Below, one piece after another: positions 8,114-17,800 of a stretch of 64,000 nt of DNA. Made by a program: the position numbers and the translations under genes. The number at the start of each line of letters is the position of its first letter. Position 1 is the first letter of the stretch. The notes beneath the pieces were generated by a model. The model made no database searches. It saw nothing but the letters and a program-made list of their open reading frames with translations, and had not been told where the DNA came from. This DNA is from Pseudomonas sp. LFM046 (GTDB taxonomy: Bacteria; Pseudomonadota; Gammaproteobacteria; Pseudomonadales; Pseudomonadaceae): NCBI RefSeq assembly GCF_000949385.2, contig NZ_JYKO02000001.1, positions 1,326,620 through 1,390,619 of the forward strand. The letters are read 5' to 3'.

Positions 8114-9745
8114 ATGCTGGGCAATGTCATGAACCTGCGGATCGGCAACAAGCTGATGCTTGCCTTTGGCGTATTGATCCTGGGCTTTGGCGCGCTGTTG
8201 TTCGTCACCCTGGAGAGCTTCTCCGACCTGCAGACGGTCGAGGAGCAGCAATTCAAGCGCCGCTACGCGCGAATCTCCGACGTGAAGGAGCTGATGCTCA
8301 ACCTCACCCTGCAGCGCGTCGCGGTGCTGCAGGCGCTGCACGAAGGCTCGACAAAGAGCCAGGAAGACAAACTGCGGGACAACGTCGCGGCCAATGACAA
8401 GGTACTGGACCGCCTGCGTGATGCTGTGGTCGACGACCAGACGACCGTCGATCTGCTCGACCAGATCAAGGTCCTGCGTGCCGACTATCAGCGTACGCGC
8501 GACGGCGAGGTGCTGCCGCTGATCGACAGCGGCAAGGTCGAAGAGGCGCGCACGCTGATCGAAGGTCCGCAGAAGCAGCGGCTGGAGAATATCTACGCGC
8601 TGGGACAGCAACTGGTGGAGCAGACCGACAATCGCATCCATGCCGGCATCGAACAGTCGAGCCAGGCCCTGGACGCCATGCGCGAGCGGATTTTCCTGAT
8701 GGCGCTGGGCCTGGTGATGATCACTGGTTTGCTCGCCTGGTTGCTCAGCCGGCACATCGCTCAACCCTTGTCGCGCCTGACCGGCTGGGCCGAGCAGATC
8801 GGCCGGGGCGAGATCCCCCGGGATATTCCCAACAGCGATCGCCAGGACGAAGTGGGCCGCCTGGGCGTGGCCTTCGTCGCCATGAGTCGTTACCTGCGTG
8901 AGCTGGTGCAGGAGTTGAATGAAGGGATTTCGGTGCTGGCCACCGCCAGCGAGGAAATCCTCGCGGTGACCACGCAGGTGGCTTCGGGCACCCAGGAGAC
9001 CGCCACGGCGATCAGCGAGATTGCCACCACGGTGGAAGAGGTGAAGCAGACGGCGGTCCTCTCCGGCGGCAAGTCGCAGGCGGTGACCGACAGCACCGAG
9101 CGCACCCGCCAGGTGGCCCTGGCCGGGCGCCAGGCGGTGGAGGAAACCCTCAAGGGCATGGGGCAGATTCGTGTGCAGATGCAGGCGGTGGCGGAAAGCG
9201 TGATGCGTCTGGGGGAGCAGAGCCAGACCATCGGCGAGATCGTCGCCTCGGTCAACGACCTGGCCGAGCAGTCCAACTTGCTGGGGGTGAACGCCTCGAT
9301 CGAGGCAGTGAAGGCCGGCGAGGCGGGCAAGGGCTTCTCGGTGGTGGCGCAGGAGGTGAAGACCCTGGCCGAGCAGTCCAAGCAGGCCACCGCGCAGGTG
9401 CGCAGCATCCTCAGCGACATCCAGAAGGCGATGACCAAGGCGGTGCTGCAGGCGGAGGAGGGCAGCAAGTCGGTGGAGAGCGGCTACGAGCGGGCGCAGG
9501 CCAGTGGCGAGGCGATCCGCAGCCTGAGCGACAGCATCGAGGAGTCCAGCGAGATGGCCTTGCAGATCGCGGTGACCAGCCAGCAGCAGATGATCGGCAT
9601 GGACCAGATCGGCAGCGCCATGGTGAACATCCGCCAGGCCAGCCAGGACAACGTCGGCGGTACCCGCCAGGTCGACCAGGCCGCCCGCAACCTGCACCAG
9701 CTGGGTTTGCGGCTCAAGGGGCTGTCCGGCCAGTTCAAGCTGTAA
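8114..9745 (+). CDS. Methyl-accepting chemotaxis protein 1 of tandem pair
   Basis: Transmembrane receptor of the Wsp-like operon, 543 residues. TM1 is at about 14-34, a helical periplasmic four-helix-bundle-type sensor at about 35-192, TM2 at about 193-213, then HAMP ([22 protein letters not shown]) and a cytoplasmic signalling helix from about 265. The hairpin tip reads [21 protein letters not shown], which departs from the common ALNAAIEAARAGE form and suggests a distinct alternative-function class. There is no C-terminal CheR/CheB-tethering pentapeptide. From about residue 263 to the end it is nearly identical to the next receptor, while the sensor halves differ. Confidence 0.93.
   Translation: MLGNVMNLRIGNKLMLAFGVLILGFGALLFVTLESFSDLQTVEEQQFKRRYARISDVKELMLNLTLQRVAVLQALHEGSTKSQEDKLRDNVAANDKVLDRLRDAVVDDQTTVDLLDQIKVLRADYQRTRDGEVLPLIDSGKVEEARTLIEGPQKQRLENIYALGQQLVEQTDNRIHAGIEQSSQALDAMRERIFLMALGLVMITGLLAWLLSRHIAQPLSRLTGWAEQIGRGEIPRDIPNSDRQDEVGRLGVAFVAMSRYLRELVQELNEGISVLATASEEILAVTTQVASGTQETATAISEIATTVEEVKQTAVLSGGKSQAVTDSTERTRQVALAGRQAVEETLKGMGQIRVQMQAVAESVMRLGEQSQTIGEIVASVNDLAEQSNLLGVNASIEAVKAGEAGKGFSVVAQEVKTLAEQSKQATAQVRSILSDIQKAMTKAVLQAEEGSKSVESGYERAQASGEAIRSLSDSIEESSEMALQIAVTSQQQMIGMDQIGSAMVNIRQASQDNVGGTRQVDQAARNLHQLGLRLKGLSGQFKL
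8899..9742 (+). repeat. Direct repeat copy 1: MCP signalling domain
   Basis: About 840 bp that recurs, at a constant offset of 1792 bp and without gaps, at 10691-11534 in the next receptor gene. Comparing by eye I count only about a dozen to fifteen differences, most of them at third codon positions. This points to recent duplication or ongoing gene conversion. Confidence 0.9.
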
Positions 9746-9776
9746 CGCGGCGCCCTGGGCGCAAGGAAGGGCACGG

Positions 9777-11537
9777 ATGATGGACAAATTGGCGGACTTG
9801 CGAATCGGCAGCAAGCTGATGCTGGCATTCGCCGTTCTGATTCTCGGCTTCAGCGGCATCTACTACTTCAGCCTGGCGAGCAACGCCGAACTGCAGCAGC
9901 GGGAGGCCGAGGCCTTCAGGCGCAGCTATGAGCAGCTGTCCGATGTGAAGGAGTTGCGCATCAATATCCTGGCGCAACGCATCAACCTGTTGCAGGAGAT
10001 GGCCCAGGGTACGCAAATCGCCGAAATGGAGGCCATGGAACAAGACGTCGAGCGCCTGAAAAACCTCAATACCGTGCTGCTGGAGCGCCTCCGGGAAGGG
10101 CTGGGCGAGGACCGCGAAGGGCGCGAAATCCTTGCGCAATTGCTGACGGTACGCACGGCCTATGCCGCGACCCGTGATACGGAGGTCTCCCCCCTGATCC
10201 GTGCCGGAAAGTTGGAGCAGGCCCGCACCCTGGCCTTCGGGGTGCAGGCCGAGCGGCTGGTGCAGATCCATAAGCTCGGCGAGCAGTTCGCCGATTTCAC
10301 GGAGCGGCGCGTCGAGGAGAACCTCGTGCGGGCGCAGGATGTCCTGAAGGCTCAACACGATTGGATGCTGAAGCTGGGCGTGCTGCTGGTGCTGCTCAGC
10401 GCAGGGGTCGCCTGGCTGCTCAGCCGGCACATCGCCCAGCCGGTGGCGCGCCTGACGGGCTGGGCCGAGCGCATCAGCACCGGTGAGATTCCCAACGACA
10501 TGACCAGCATCGAGCGCCAGGACGAAGTGGGCCGTCTCGCCCAGGCTTTTACGCGCATGGGGCACTACCTGCAGGGGATGGCAGGCAGGGCTGAGTCCCT
10601 GGCCCAGGGCATCTTGCACGAGACGGGGCAGGACGTGCCGGAGACGGATGTGCTGGGTCGCGCCTTCGCCACCATGGCCGGCAATCTGCGCGCACTGGTG
10701 CAGGAGCTGAACGAAGGGATTTCGGTGCTGGCCACCGCCAGCGAGGAAATCCTCGCGGTGACCACGCAGGTGGCTTCGGGCACCCAGGAGACCGCCACGG
10801 CGATCAGCGAGATCGCCACCACGGTGGAAGAGGTGAAGCAGACGGCGGTCCTCTCCGGCGGCAAGTCGCAGGCGGTGACCGACAGCACCGAGCGCACCCG
10901 CCAGGTGGCCCAGGCCGGGCGCCAGGCGGTGGAGGAAACCCTCAAGGGCATGGGGCAGATTCGTGTGCAGATGCAGGCGGTGGCGGAAAGCGTGATGCGC
11001 CTGGGGGAGCAGAGCCAGACCATCGGCGAGATCGTCGCCTCGGTCAATGACCTGGCCGAACAGTCCAACTTGCTGGGGGTGAACGCCTCGATCGAGGCGG
11101 TGAAGGCCGGCGAGGCGGGCAAGGGCTTCTCGGTGGTGGCGCAGGAGGTGAAGACCCTGGCCGAGCAGTCCAAGCAGGCCACCGCGCAGGTGCGCAGCAT
11201 CCTCAGCGACATCCAGAAGGCCATGACCAAGGCGGTGCTGCAGGCGGAGGAGGGCAGCAAGTCGGTGGAGAGCGGCTACGAGCGGGCGCAGGCCAGTGGC
11301 GAGGCGATCCGCAGCCTGAGCGACAGCATCGAGGAGTCCAGCGAGATGGCCCTGCAGATCGCGGTGACCAGCCAGCAGCAGATGATCGGCATGGACCAGA
11401 TCGGCAGCGCCATGGTGAACATCCGCCAGGCCAGCCAGGACAACGTCGGCGGTACCCGCCAGGTCGACCAGGCCGCCCGCAACCTGCACCAGCTGGGCTT
11501 GCGGCTCAAGAGCCTGTCCGGCCAGTTCAAGCTGTGA
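9777..11537 (+). CDS. Methyl-accepting chemotaxis protein 2 of tandem pair
   Basis: Second receptor, 586 residues, starting 31 bases after the first. It shares the N-terminal frame ([23 protein letters not shown]1 about 14-32), a diverged periplasmic sensor, TM2 at about 197-215, HAMP and the same unusual signalling domain. Compared with receptor 1 it carries about 43 extra residues between HAMP and the signalling helix ([20 protein letters not shown]...[16 protein letters not shown]). These look like a partial second HAMP or linker and would change coiled-coil phase. Both receptors end LSGQFKL. They probably sense different inputs and feed the same kinase. Confidence 0.93.
   Translation: MMDKLADLRIGSKLMLAFAVLILGFSGIYYFSLASNAELQQREAEAFRRSYEQLSDVKELRINILAQRINLLQEMAQGTQIAEMEAMEQDVERLKNLNTVLLERLREGLGEDREGREILAQLLTVRTAYAATRDTEVSPLIRAGKLEQARTLAFGVQAERLVQIHKLGEQFADFTERRVEENLVRAQDVLKAQHDWMLKLGVLLVLLSAGVAWLLSRHIAQPVARLTGWAERISTGEIPNDMTSIERQDEVGRLAQAFTRMGHYLQGMAGRAESLAQGILHETGQDVPETDVLGRAFATMAGNLRALVQELNEGISVLATASEEILAVTTQVASGTQETATAISEIATTVEEVKQTAVLSGGKSQAVTDSTERTRQVAQAGRQAVEETLKGMGQIRVQMQAVAESVMRLGEQSQTIGEIVASVNDLAEQSNLLGVNASIEAVKAGEAGKGFSVVAQEVKTLAEQSKQATAQVRSILSDIQKAMTKAVLQAEEGSKSVESGYERAQASGEAIRSLSDSIEESSEMALQIAVTSQQQMIGMDQIGSAMVNIRQASQDNVGGTRQVDQAARNLHQLGLRLKSLSGQFKL
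10691..11534 (+). repeat. Direct repeat copy 2: MCP signalling domain
   Basis: Partner of the 8899-9742 block, about 98% identical by eye and co-linear. The identity starts just after the diverged HAMP/linker part and ends at the stop codon (TAA in copy 1, TGA in copy 2). Confidence 0.9.
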
Positions 11538-11544
11538 GGCGGCC

Positions 11545-13743
11545 ATGAGTATGGATCGGGAAGTCCTCAAGCAACGCCTGTTGGCCAGCTTCCGCGGCGA
11601 GGCGGAAGAGCGTCTGGCCGTGCTGGCCGACGGTCTGGCCAACTGGCGCGAAGCCACTGCCACGGCGGACTCCCTCGAGTCCCTGTTCCGCGAGGTGCAC
11701 AGCCTCAAGGGGGCGTCGCGGGCGGCCGGGGTCACGGAAATCGAACAACTCTGCCACGCCTGGGAAAGCCTGTTGGCGGCGGTGCGCCAAGGCCGGCTGA
11801 CCCTGACGCTGGAGCGCGTCGAGCTGAGCCGGCGTGCCCTCAAGGCGGTGCAGAAACTGCATGACGGCCAGGCGTTGGACGAGACGGAGCGGCGGCGCCT
11901 GATCGACAACCTGGAAGCGGCCGCCCAGGGCGAGGCCATCGAGTTGCCGCAGGAACAGGCCGAAGTGCCCCAGGCACCCCACGACCCGGCGACCGTGCGG
12001 GTGCCGGCGCAGCGTCTGGATGCCCTGCTGTTTCAGGGCGAATCCCTGTTGCAGCACAAGCTGGAGGCCCAGGCCCACGCGCGCAGCCTGCAGGCTCACA
12101 TGGCCGCCTTCGACCCGCAGCGTGCCAAGCGCCTGCTCACCGGTGGCGTACTCAAGCAATTGCGCGACGGGCTCGAACACCTGCCACCGAGCACCGAGGA
12201 TGCCCTGAGGAGTGTCCTCGATTACCTGGACTGGAGCCTGGCGCAGATGGACCGCCTGCACTTCGGCGCGACACGCCTGGCCAAGGCCGGCAACCACCTG
12301 GCGCAGGGACTCGCGCAGTTGTCGGACGGCCTCAACGATGAATTGCAGCGGGTGCTGCTGCTGTCCGGCGCGAGCCTGATGGAAGGGCTGCCGGCGATGG
12401 TTCAGGACCTCGCCAGCCAGGCCGGCAAGCGGGTCGCGTTCGAGGTCCGTGGCGAAAGCCTGCAGATCGACAAACGCATCCTCGACGAATTGCGCACCGT
12501 GCTGACCCACCTGCTGCGCAATGCGATCGACCATGGGGTGGAAGCACCGGATCTGCGCAGCCGCGTGGGCAAGGACCCGGTCGGCCGCCTGCACGTGGAG
12601 CTGGTGCAGGAGTCAGCGGACCGCTTCGAGCTGCGGGTGAGCGACGACGGCCGTGGGCTCGACCTCGATCGCCTGAAAGCCAAGGCGGTGTCCAGCGGTC
12701 TGCTCAGCCAGGATCAGGCCGAGGAGCTGTCGGACGCGGAGGCGTGCAAGCTGATCTTCGCCTCTGGCCTTTCCACCAGCGCCATCATCACTGACCTCTC
12801 CGGGCGCGGCCTGGGCATGGCTATCGTGCAGGAGACGGTGGAACGGCTGGGTGGGCGCATCGAACTGGAGTCCCACGCCGGCAAAGGCACCTGCTTCCAC
12901 CTGCACCTGCCGCTCAGCCTGTCGACGTTCCGCGCGGTGATCGTGCGCGACGCGGAGCGGGTGTTCGCCATTCCGGCGCTGGCGGTCGAGCGCTGCCTGC
13001 GCCTGCCGTTGAGCGCCATGAAGAACCTGGAGAACCGTCCCTCGGTCACGGTGGATGGCGAAGTCATGCCGCTCTGGACCCTGGCCGAAGTGCTCGGCCT
13101 GGGGCAAGTGGCGCAGAGTGGCGACATCCTGACCTTGCTGTTGCTCAAGGTGCGCGGCGAGCGCTTTGTGCTGCTGGTGGAGGAATTGCTGGGCGACCAG
13201 GAAATCATCGTCAAGGGCCTGGGCCAGCAGTTGGTGCGAGTGCGCAACCTGCTGGGCGCCACGGTGCTGGGCGACGGCCAGCTGGTGCCCATCCTGCATC
13301 CTGCCGACCTCTATCGCAGTGCCCTGGATACCCGTGATTCGAGCTTCAGCCAGCAGGAGCGGGCACGTACCGGCGTGGCCATGCAGCGCTTGTTGATCGC
13401 CGAGGACTCCTTCACCTCGCGGGGGCTGCTCAAGGCCATCCTCGAAGGCGCCGGCTACCAGGTCGCCACCGCCAACGACGGCCTGGAAGCCTGGAATGCG
13501 TTGAAGCAGGGGCAGTTCGACCTGCTGGTGTCGGACGTGGAAATGCCGCGGCTGGACGGTTTCACCCTGACCAGCCGGATTCGCGCCGACCGCGAGCTCG
13601 CCAGTCTGCCGGTGGTGCTGGTGACGGCCTTGCACTCGGCCGAGGACCGCGCGCGGGGCCTGGAGGCCGGCGCCAATGCCTATCTGGTGAAGAGCGGATT
13701 CGACCAGGAAAGCCTGCTGGATGCGATTCGCCGGTTGATTTGA
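11545..13743 (+). CDS. CheA-type hybrid histidine kinase with receiver (WspE-like)
   Basis: Kinase of the array, 732 residues. An N-terminal Hpt domain has phospho-acceptor His52 (FREVHSLKGASRAAG). Then come a P2/dimerisation stretch, the HATPase domain with N-box HLLRNAIDHGVEAP, G1 box VSDDGRGLDL and G2 box DLSGRGLGMAIV, and a CheW-like P5 domain (about residues 455-590). The C-terminal REC (about 613-732) has MQRLLIAEDS and phospho-acceptor Asp664 (VSDVEMPRLDG). The single Hpt plus fused REC is the WspE/FrzE architecture; the REC may act as phosphate sink. It lies 7 bases after the second receptor. Confidence 0.94.
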   Translation: MSMDREVLKQRLLASFRGEAEERLAVLADGLANWREATATADSLESLFREVHSLKGASRAAGVTEIEQLCHAWESLLAAVRQGRLTLTLERVELSRRALKAVQKLHDGQALDETERRRLIDNLEAAAQGEAIELPQEQAEVPQAPHDPATVRVPAQRLDALLFQGESLLQHKLEAQAHARSLQAHMAAFDPQRAKRLLTGGVLKQLRDGLEHLPPSTEDALRSVLDYLDWSLAQMDRLHFGATRLAKAGNHLAQGLAQLSDGLNDELQRVLLLSGASLMEGLPAMVQDLASQAGKRVAFEVRGESLQIDKRILDELRTVLTHLLRNAIDHGVEAPDLRSRVGKDPVGRLHVELVQESADRFELRVSDDGRGLDLDRLKAKAVSSGLLSQDQAEELSDAEACKLIFASGLSTSAIITDLSGRGLGMAIVQETVERLGGRIELESHAGKGTCFHLHLPLSLSTFRAVIVRDAERVFAIPALAVERCLRLPLSAMKNLENRPSVTVDGEVMPLWTLAEVLGLGQVAQSGDILTLLLLKVRGERFVLLVEELLGDQEIIVKGLGQQLVRVRNLLGATVLGDGQLVPILHPADLYRSALDTRDSSFSQQERARTGVAMQRLLIAEDSFTSRGLLKAILEGAGYQVATANDGLEAWNALKQGQFDLLVSDVEMPRLDGFTLTSRIRADRELASLPVVLVTALHSAEDRARGLEAGANAYLVKSGFDQESLLDAIRRLI

Positions 13744-13790
13744 GGGGCGCAGGTCCATGGGGGGCCTGCGGGGGAGAATGAGGTGGAACC

Positions 13791-14861
13791 ATGCGCGTAC
13801 TGATAGTCGACGACTCGGTGGTAGCACGCATGCTGCTGCGCGCGGTGTTCGAAGGGGAGGGTTATCTGGTGCGGGAGGCCTCCTCCGGTGACGAGGCGCT
13901 GAAGGTGTTGCTGGGCTTCACCCCCGATATCGTCACCATGGATGTGCACATGCCCGGCATGGACGGTTACGAGACCACCGAGCACATTCTTGAACGCTAT
14001 CCGCTACCGGTGGTGGTGCTGACCGCCAGCGCCAACGCCTATGCGGCAGCCACCGCCATGCGTGCCCTGGAGGCGGGCGCCCTGGCGGTGCTGGAGAAGC
14101 CGTCCGGCCTGGATTCGCCGGATTTCGACGAGCGCGTGGCCGAAGTGCTGCGGACGCTGCGCAGCATGGCCCAGGTGAAGATCGTGCGGCGTCCTCGCCG
14201 GGGCAACGGCGAAGGCCCTCAGCAGCAGTCGATATCCCAGCTGGTGGCGCATGCCGCACACCTGTCGCCGAAGATCGTGACCATCGCCGCCTCGGCGGGG
14301 GGGCCGGCAGCGCTCAAGAGCCTGCTGGAGCGGCTGCAACCGCCGCAGCCCTGGCCGCTGGTGCTGGTGCAGCACATCGCCGCCGGTTTCCTGCCGAGTT
14401 TCCGCGAGTGGCTGGAAACGCTCACGCACCTGCCGGTAGTGATCGCCGAGGACGGCCAGGTTTTGGTCCCGGGGCGGCTTTATCTTGCGCCGGATGGCCA
14501 TCACCTGGGCTTTTCCAGCGACCGCCGGGTGGCCCTTGATGGAGGCCCTCTGGAGGAACTGGTGCGGCCGTCGGCCAACTTCATGTTCCGCTCCGCTGCC
14601 CGTCATTTCGGCAACCAGGTCATCGGTATCCAACTGTCCGGGATGGGGCGCGACGGTGCCCAGGGGCTGGCCGAACTGCATCGCGCCGGCGCCCTGACGC
14701 TGGTGCAGGAACCGGCCAGCGCCATGATCGATTCGATGCCGCAGGCTGCCATCGGCTTGCAGGCGGCTCGCCAGGTACTGACGACGGACGCGATGGCGGC
14801 CGTGCTCAATCTGATTGCTGAACGTGTGGCGTCGAAGGGCGCAGGTGTGGGGAGGGAATGA
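13791..14861 (+). CDS. CheB methylesterase/deamidase response regulator (WspF-like)
   Basis: Removes receptor methyl groups to reset the array, 356 residues. The N-terminal REC domain has the acidic pair Asp7/Asp8 and phospho-acceptor Asp51 (IVTMDVHMPGMDGYE). The C-terminal esterase has catalytic Ser in TIAASAGGPAAL, His in VLVQHIAAGF and Asp in SGMGRDGAQGL. In the Wsp system, loss of WspF locks the array on and raises c-di-GMP; by analogy this gene should be the negative arm here. Its stop overlaps the next start (ATGA). Confidence 0.93.
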   Translation: MRVLIVDDSVVARMLLRAVFEGEGYLVREASSGDEALKVLLGFTPDIVTMDVHMPGMDGYETTEHILERYPLPVVVLTASANAYAAATAMRALEAGALAVLEKPSGLDSPDFDERVAEVLRTLRSMAQVKIVRRPRRGNGEGPQQQSISQLVAHAAHLSPKIVTIAASAGGPAALKSLLERLQPPQPWPLVLVQHIAAGFLPSFREWLETLTHLPVVIAEDGQVLVPGRLYLAPDGHHLGFSSDRRVALDGGPLEELVRPSANFMFRSAARHFGNQVIGIQLSGMGRDGAQGLAELHRAGALTLVQEPASAMIDSMPQAAIGLQAARQVLTTDAMAAVLNLIAERVASKGAGVGRE

Positions 14862-17800
14862 CCATGTACGCCGATGCGGACATCCTGGTGGTGGAGGACA
14901 GCCCGACGCAGGCCACCGAGTTGCAGTACATGCTGGAATCCGTCGGTTGCCAGGTGCGTATTGCCCGAAACGGGGTCGAGGCCCTGGCGCGCATTGCCGA
15001 GCAGCGTCCGACCATCGTCATCAGCGACATCGTGATGCCGGAAATGGACGGCTACGAGCTGTGCCGTCAGCTCAAGGGCTCGGCCCAGACCCAGGCCATC
15101 CCGGTCATTCTGGTCACCTCCCTGGCCGATGCCCGCGATGTGGTCCACGGGCTGGCTTCAGGGGCCGACAACTTCATCGTCAAGCCGTTCGACGAGAAGT
15201 ACCTGATGTCGCGCATTCGCTACTTCCTGGTCAACCTGGAGCTGCGCACCCACGAGCGGGTGCAGATGGGCGTGGAAGTGGTGCTGGAAGGGGAGCGCCA
15301 CTTCATCACCGCCGGACGCCAGCAAATCCTCGACCTGCTGATTTCCACCTATGAGCAGGGTGTGCGCCTGAATCACGAGTTGCAGGCCAAGCACGACGAG
15401 CTGGCCCGCAGCAACTCGCTGCTCAACTGCCTGTTCCATTTCACCAGTGGCCTGACCGACGCCCAGAGCGAGCAGCATGTGATCGACGCCTCGCTGCGGC
15501 GCATCCTGGAGTTCCCCGATGCGGAAGCTGCCTGGTTGTTGATGGCCGATTCCCTGGAGGCTGGTGATTCGGCCCGCGTGGCGGGGACGCGCGCGCGTGG
15601 GCGAGCCTTTGGCCTGGAGACGCTGTCGGCCTGCGCGCGCAGTTGCCCATGCCGGCACGCCTGGGTCAGCGACGCGATGAGTCAGCCGTGCAATTTCGAA
15701 GGCTGTCCCGCCCTGGCCGAGCTGCCCGGTAGGCCGGTGCATGCCAGCATTCCGTTGATACTGGGTGGCGAGATCATCGGCATGCTCAACGTGGTGCAGC
15801 GCGACGCCAAGGCCTGGAGCGACGAGTCGCTCAACGCGCTGGCCTCGATCGGCCGGCAGCTGGCGATGGCGCTGGGCCGGGTGCGCCTGTTCGAGAGCAT
15901 GGAGAAGCTGGTGGAACAGCGCACCGAGGCGCTGGCCAAGAGCGAAGCCTTGTTGCGCAACGTGCTGGACAGCCTGCCGGTGGGCGTGTTGGTGAGCGAC
16001 CCGCAGGGCCGGCTGATCATGAGCAACCCCGAAAGCAGTCTGATCTGGGGTGGCTCACATCCCATCGGCGTGGAAAGCGATCATCAGTACCGGGGTTGGT
16101 GGGCCGACAGCGGCGAGCCGATCAAGTCGGACGACTGGTCGGTGATGCGTGCGGTCAAGCAAGGACTGGTGTCACGCAACGAGATGATCGACATCCAGAC
16201 CTTCAACGGCCGGCACAAGACCATTCTCAATTCGGCGGTGCCCATCCTCGACAGGAACGACACGGTCCAGGGGGCGATCGTGGTTTTCCAGGACGTCACC
16301 GAGCAGCGCCGCCGCGACCTGGAAATCCGCATCCGCACCCGTGCGGTCGAGGCCAGCGTGAACGCCGTGGTGATCACCGACAACGAGCAGCCGGACCAGC
16401 CCATCGTCTACGTGAACCCGGCCTTCGAGCGCATCACCGGCTACTCGGCCGAGGAAGTGATCGGCCGCAACTGCCGTTTCCTCCAGGGCGAGGACCGCGA
16501 CCAGCCGAGCCTCGACAACATCCGCCGGCTGCTCCACGCCCAGGAGGAGGGCGGTGCGCTGTTGCGCAACTACCGCAAGGACGGCTCGGCATTCTGGAAC
16601 GACCTGAAAGTGGCGCCGGTGGTGAACGACCGGGGCAAGGTCAGCCACTTCGTCGGCATCCTTCACGACATCACCGAAGCCAAGCGCTACCAGGAAGAAC
16701 TGGAGCACCAGGCCAACCATGACAGCCTCACCGAGCTGCCCAATCGCAATCTGCTCAACGACCGTATCAGCCAGGCCATCGCCCAGGCCGCGCGCAAGCA
16801 TGGCAGCTTCACCCTGGCGTTCATGGATATCGACCGCTTCAAGGTGGTCAACGACAGCCTCGGCCACAACGCCGGTGATCAGTTGCTGATCCAGGTGGCG
16901 AACCGCCTGCGCAGCCGGGTGCGAGAGATCGATACGGTGGCGCGCCTGGGGGGCGACGAGTTCGTCATCCTGCTGACCGATACCGACCAGCTCGGCGAGC
17001 AGGTGTCCTGGCTGGAGCGGCTCAAGCAGAGCATCGCCGCACCGGTGATGCTGGGCGAGCAGGAGGTGGCGGTGAGTTGCAGCATCGGCTTCTGCTGCTA
17101 CCCCAGCGACGGTCGCGATGCCAGCACGCTGCTGCGTAATGCCGACACGGCGATGTATCAGGCCAAGCACCAGGGACGTAACCGCATCTGCGCTTTCATG
17201 CCGGAGATGAACCAGCAGGTGCAGATGCGCCTGTCGGTGGAGCGGGAGACCCGTCTGGGCCTGCAGAACCACGAGTTCATGGTGGTCTATCAGCCGCAGC
17301 TGGATCTGCAGAATGGCCGGTTGTGCGGTTTCGAAGCCCTGGTGCGCTGGAACCGTGGCGGCAAGATGATCAGCCCCAACGAGTTCATCCCGCTGGCGGA
17401 GGAGACCGGCTGGATCGTCTCGATCGATTTCTATGTGTTTGAAATGGTCTGCAAGCAACTCTCCATCTGGCGCCGCGTGTTCAACCACGGGCTGAGCGTG
17501 GCGGTGAACTTCTCTGCGATCAGCTTTGCCGAGACCGACTTCATCGAGCGGGTGCTCGGCATCCTCAAGATGCACGGGATCTCACCGCGCTGGATCAAGA
17601 TCGAGCTGACCGAAAACATCCTGATGACCAACGCCGATGACGCCCTGCAGAAGATGCGTGTGTTGTGTGACGAGGGCATTCGCTTCTCCATCGACGATTT
17701 CGGTACGGGTTACTCCTCGCTCGGCTACCTGAAGCGCTTCCCCTTCAGCCAACTGAAGATCGACCGCAGCTTCGTCACCGATGTGCTGACCGAGCCGGAC

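Noticed and set aside
13744-13790. Short hairpin between cheA and cheB as terminator
   Set aside because: Stem is weak and interrupted, there is no T-run, and the operon continues with 47-bp spacing.
5516-14861. Calling these genes wspB-wspF outright
   Set aside because: The order differs from the canonical wspA-first operon, there are two receptors with an unusual tip, and WspR is absent, so 'Wsp-like' is as far as the sequence supports.
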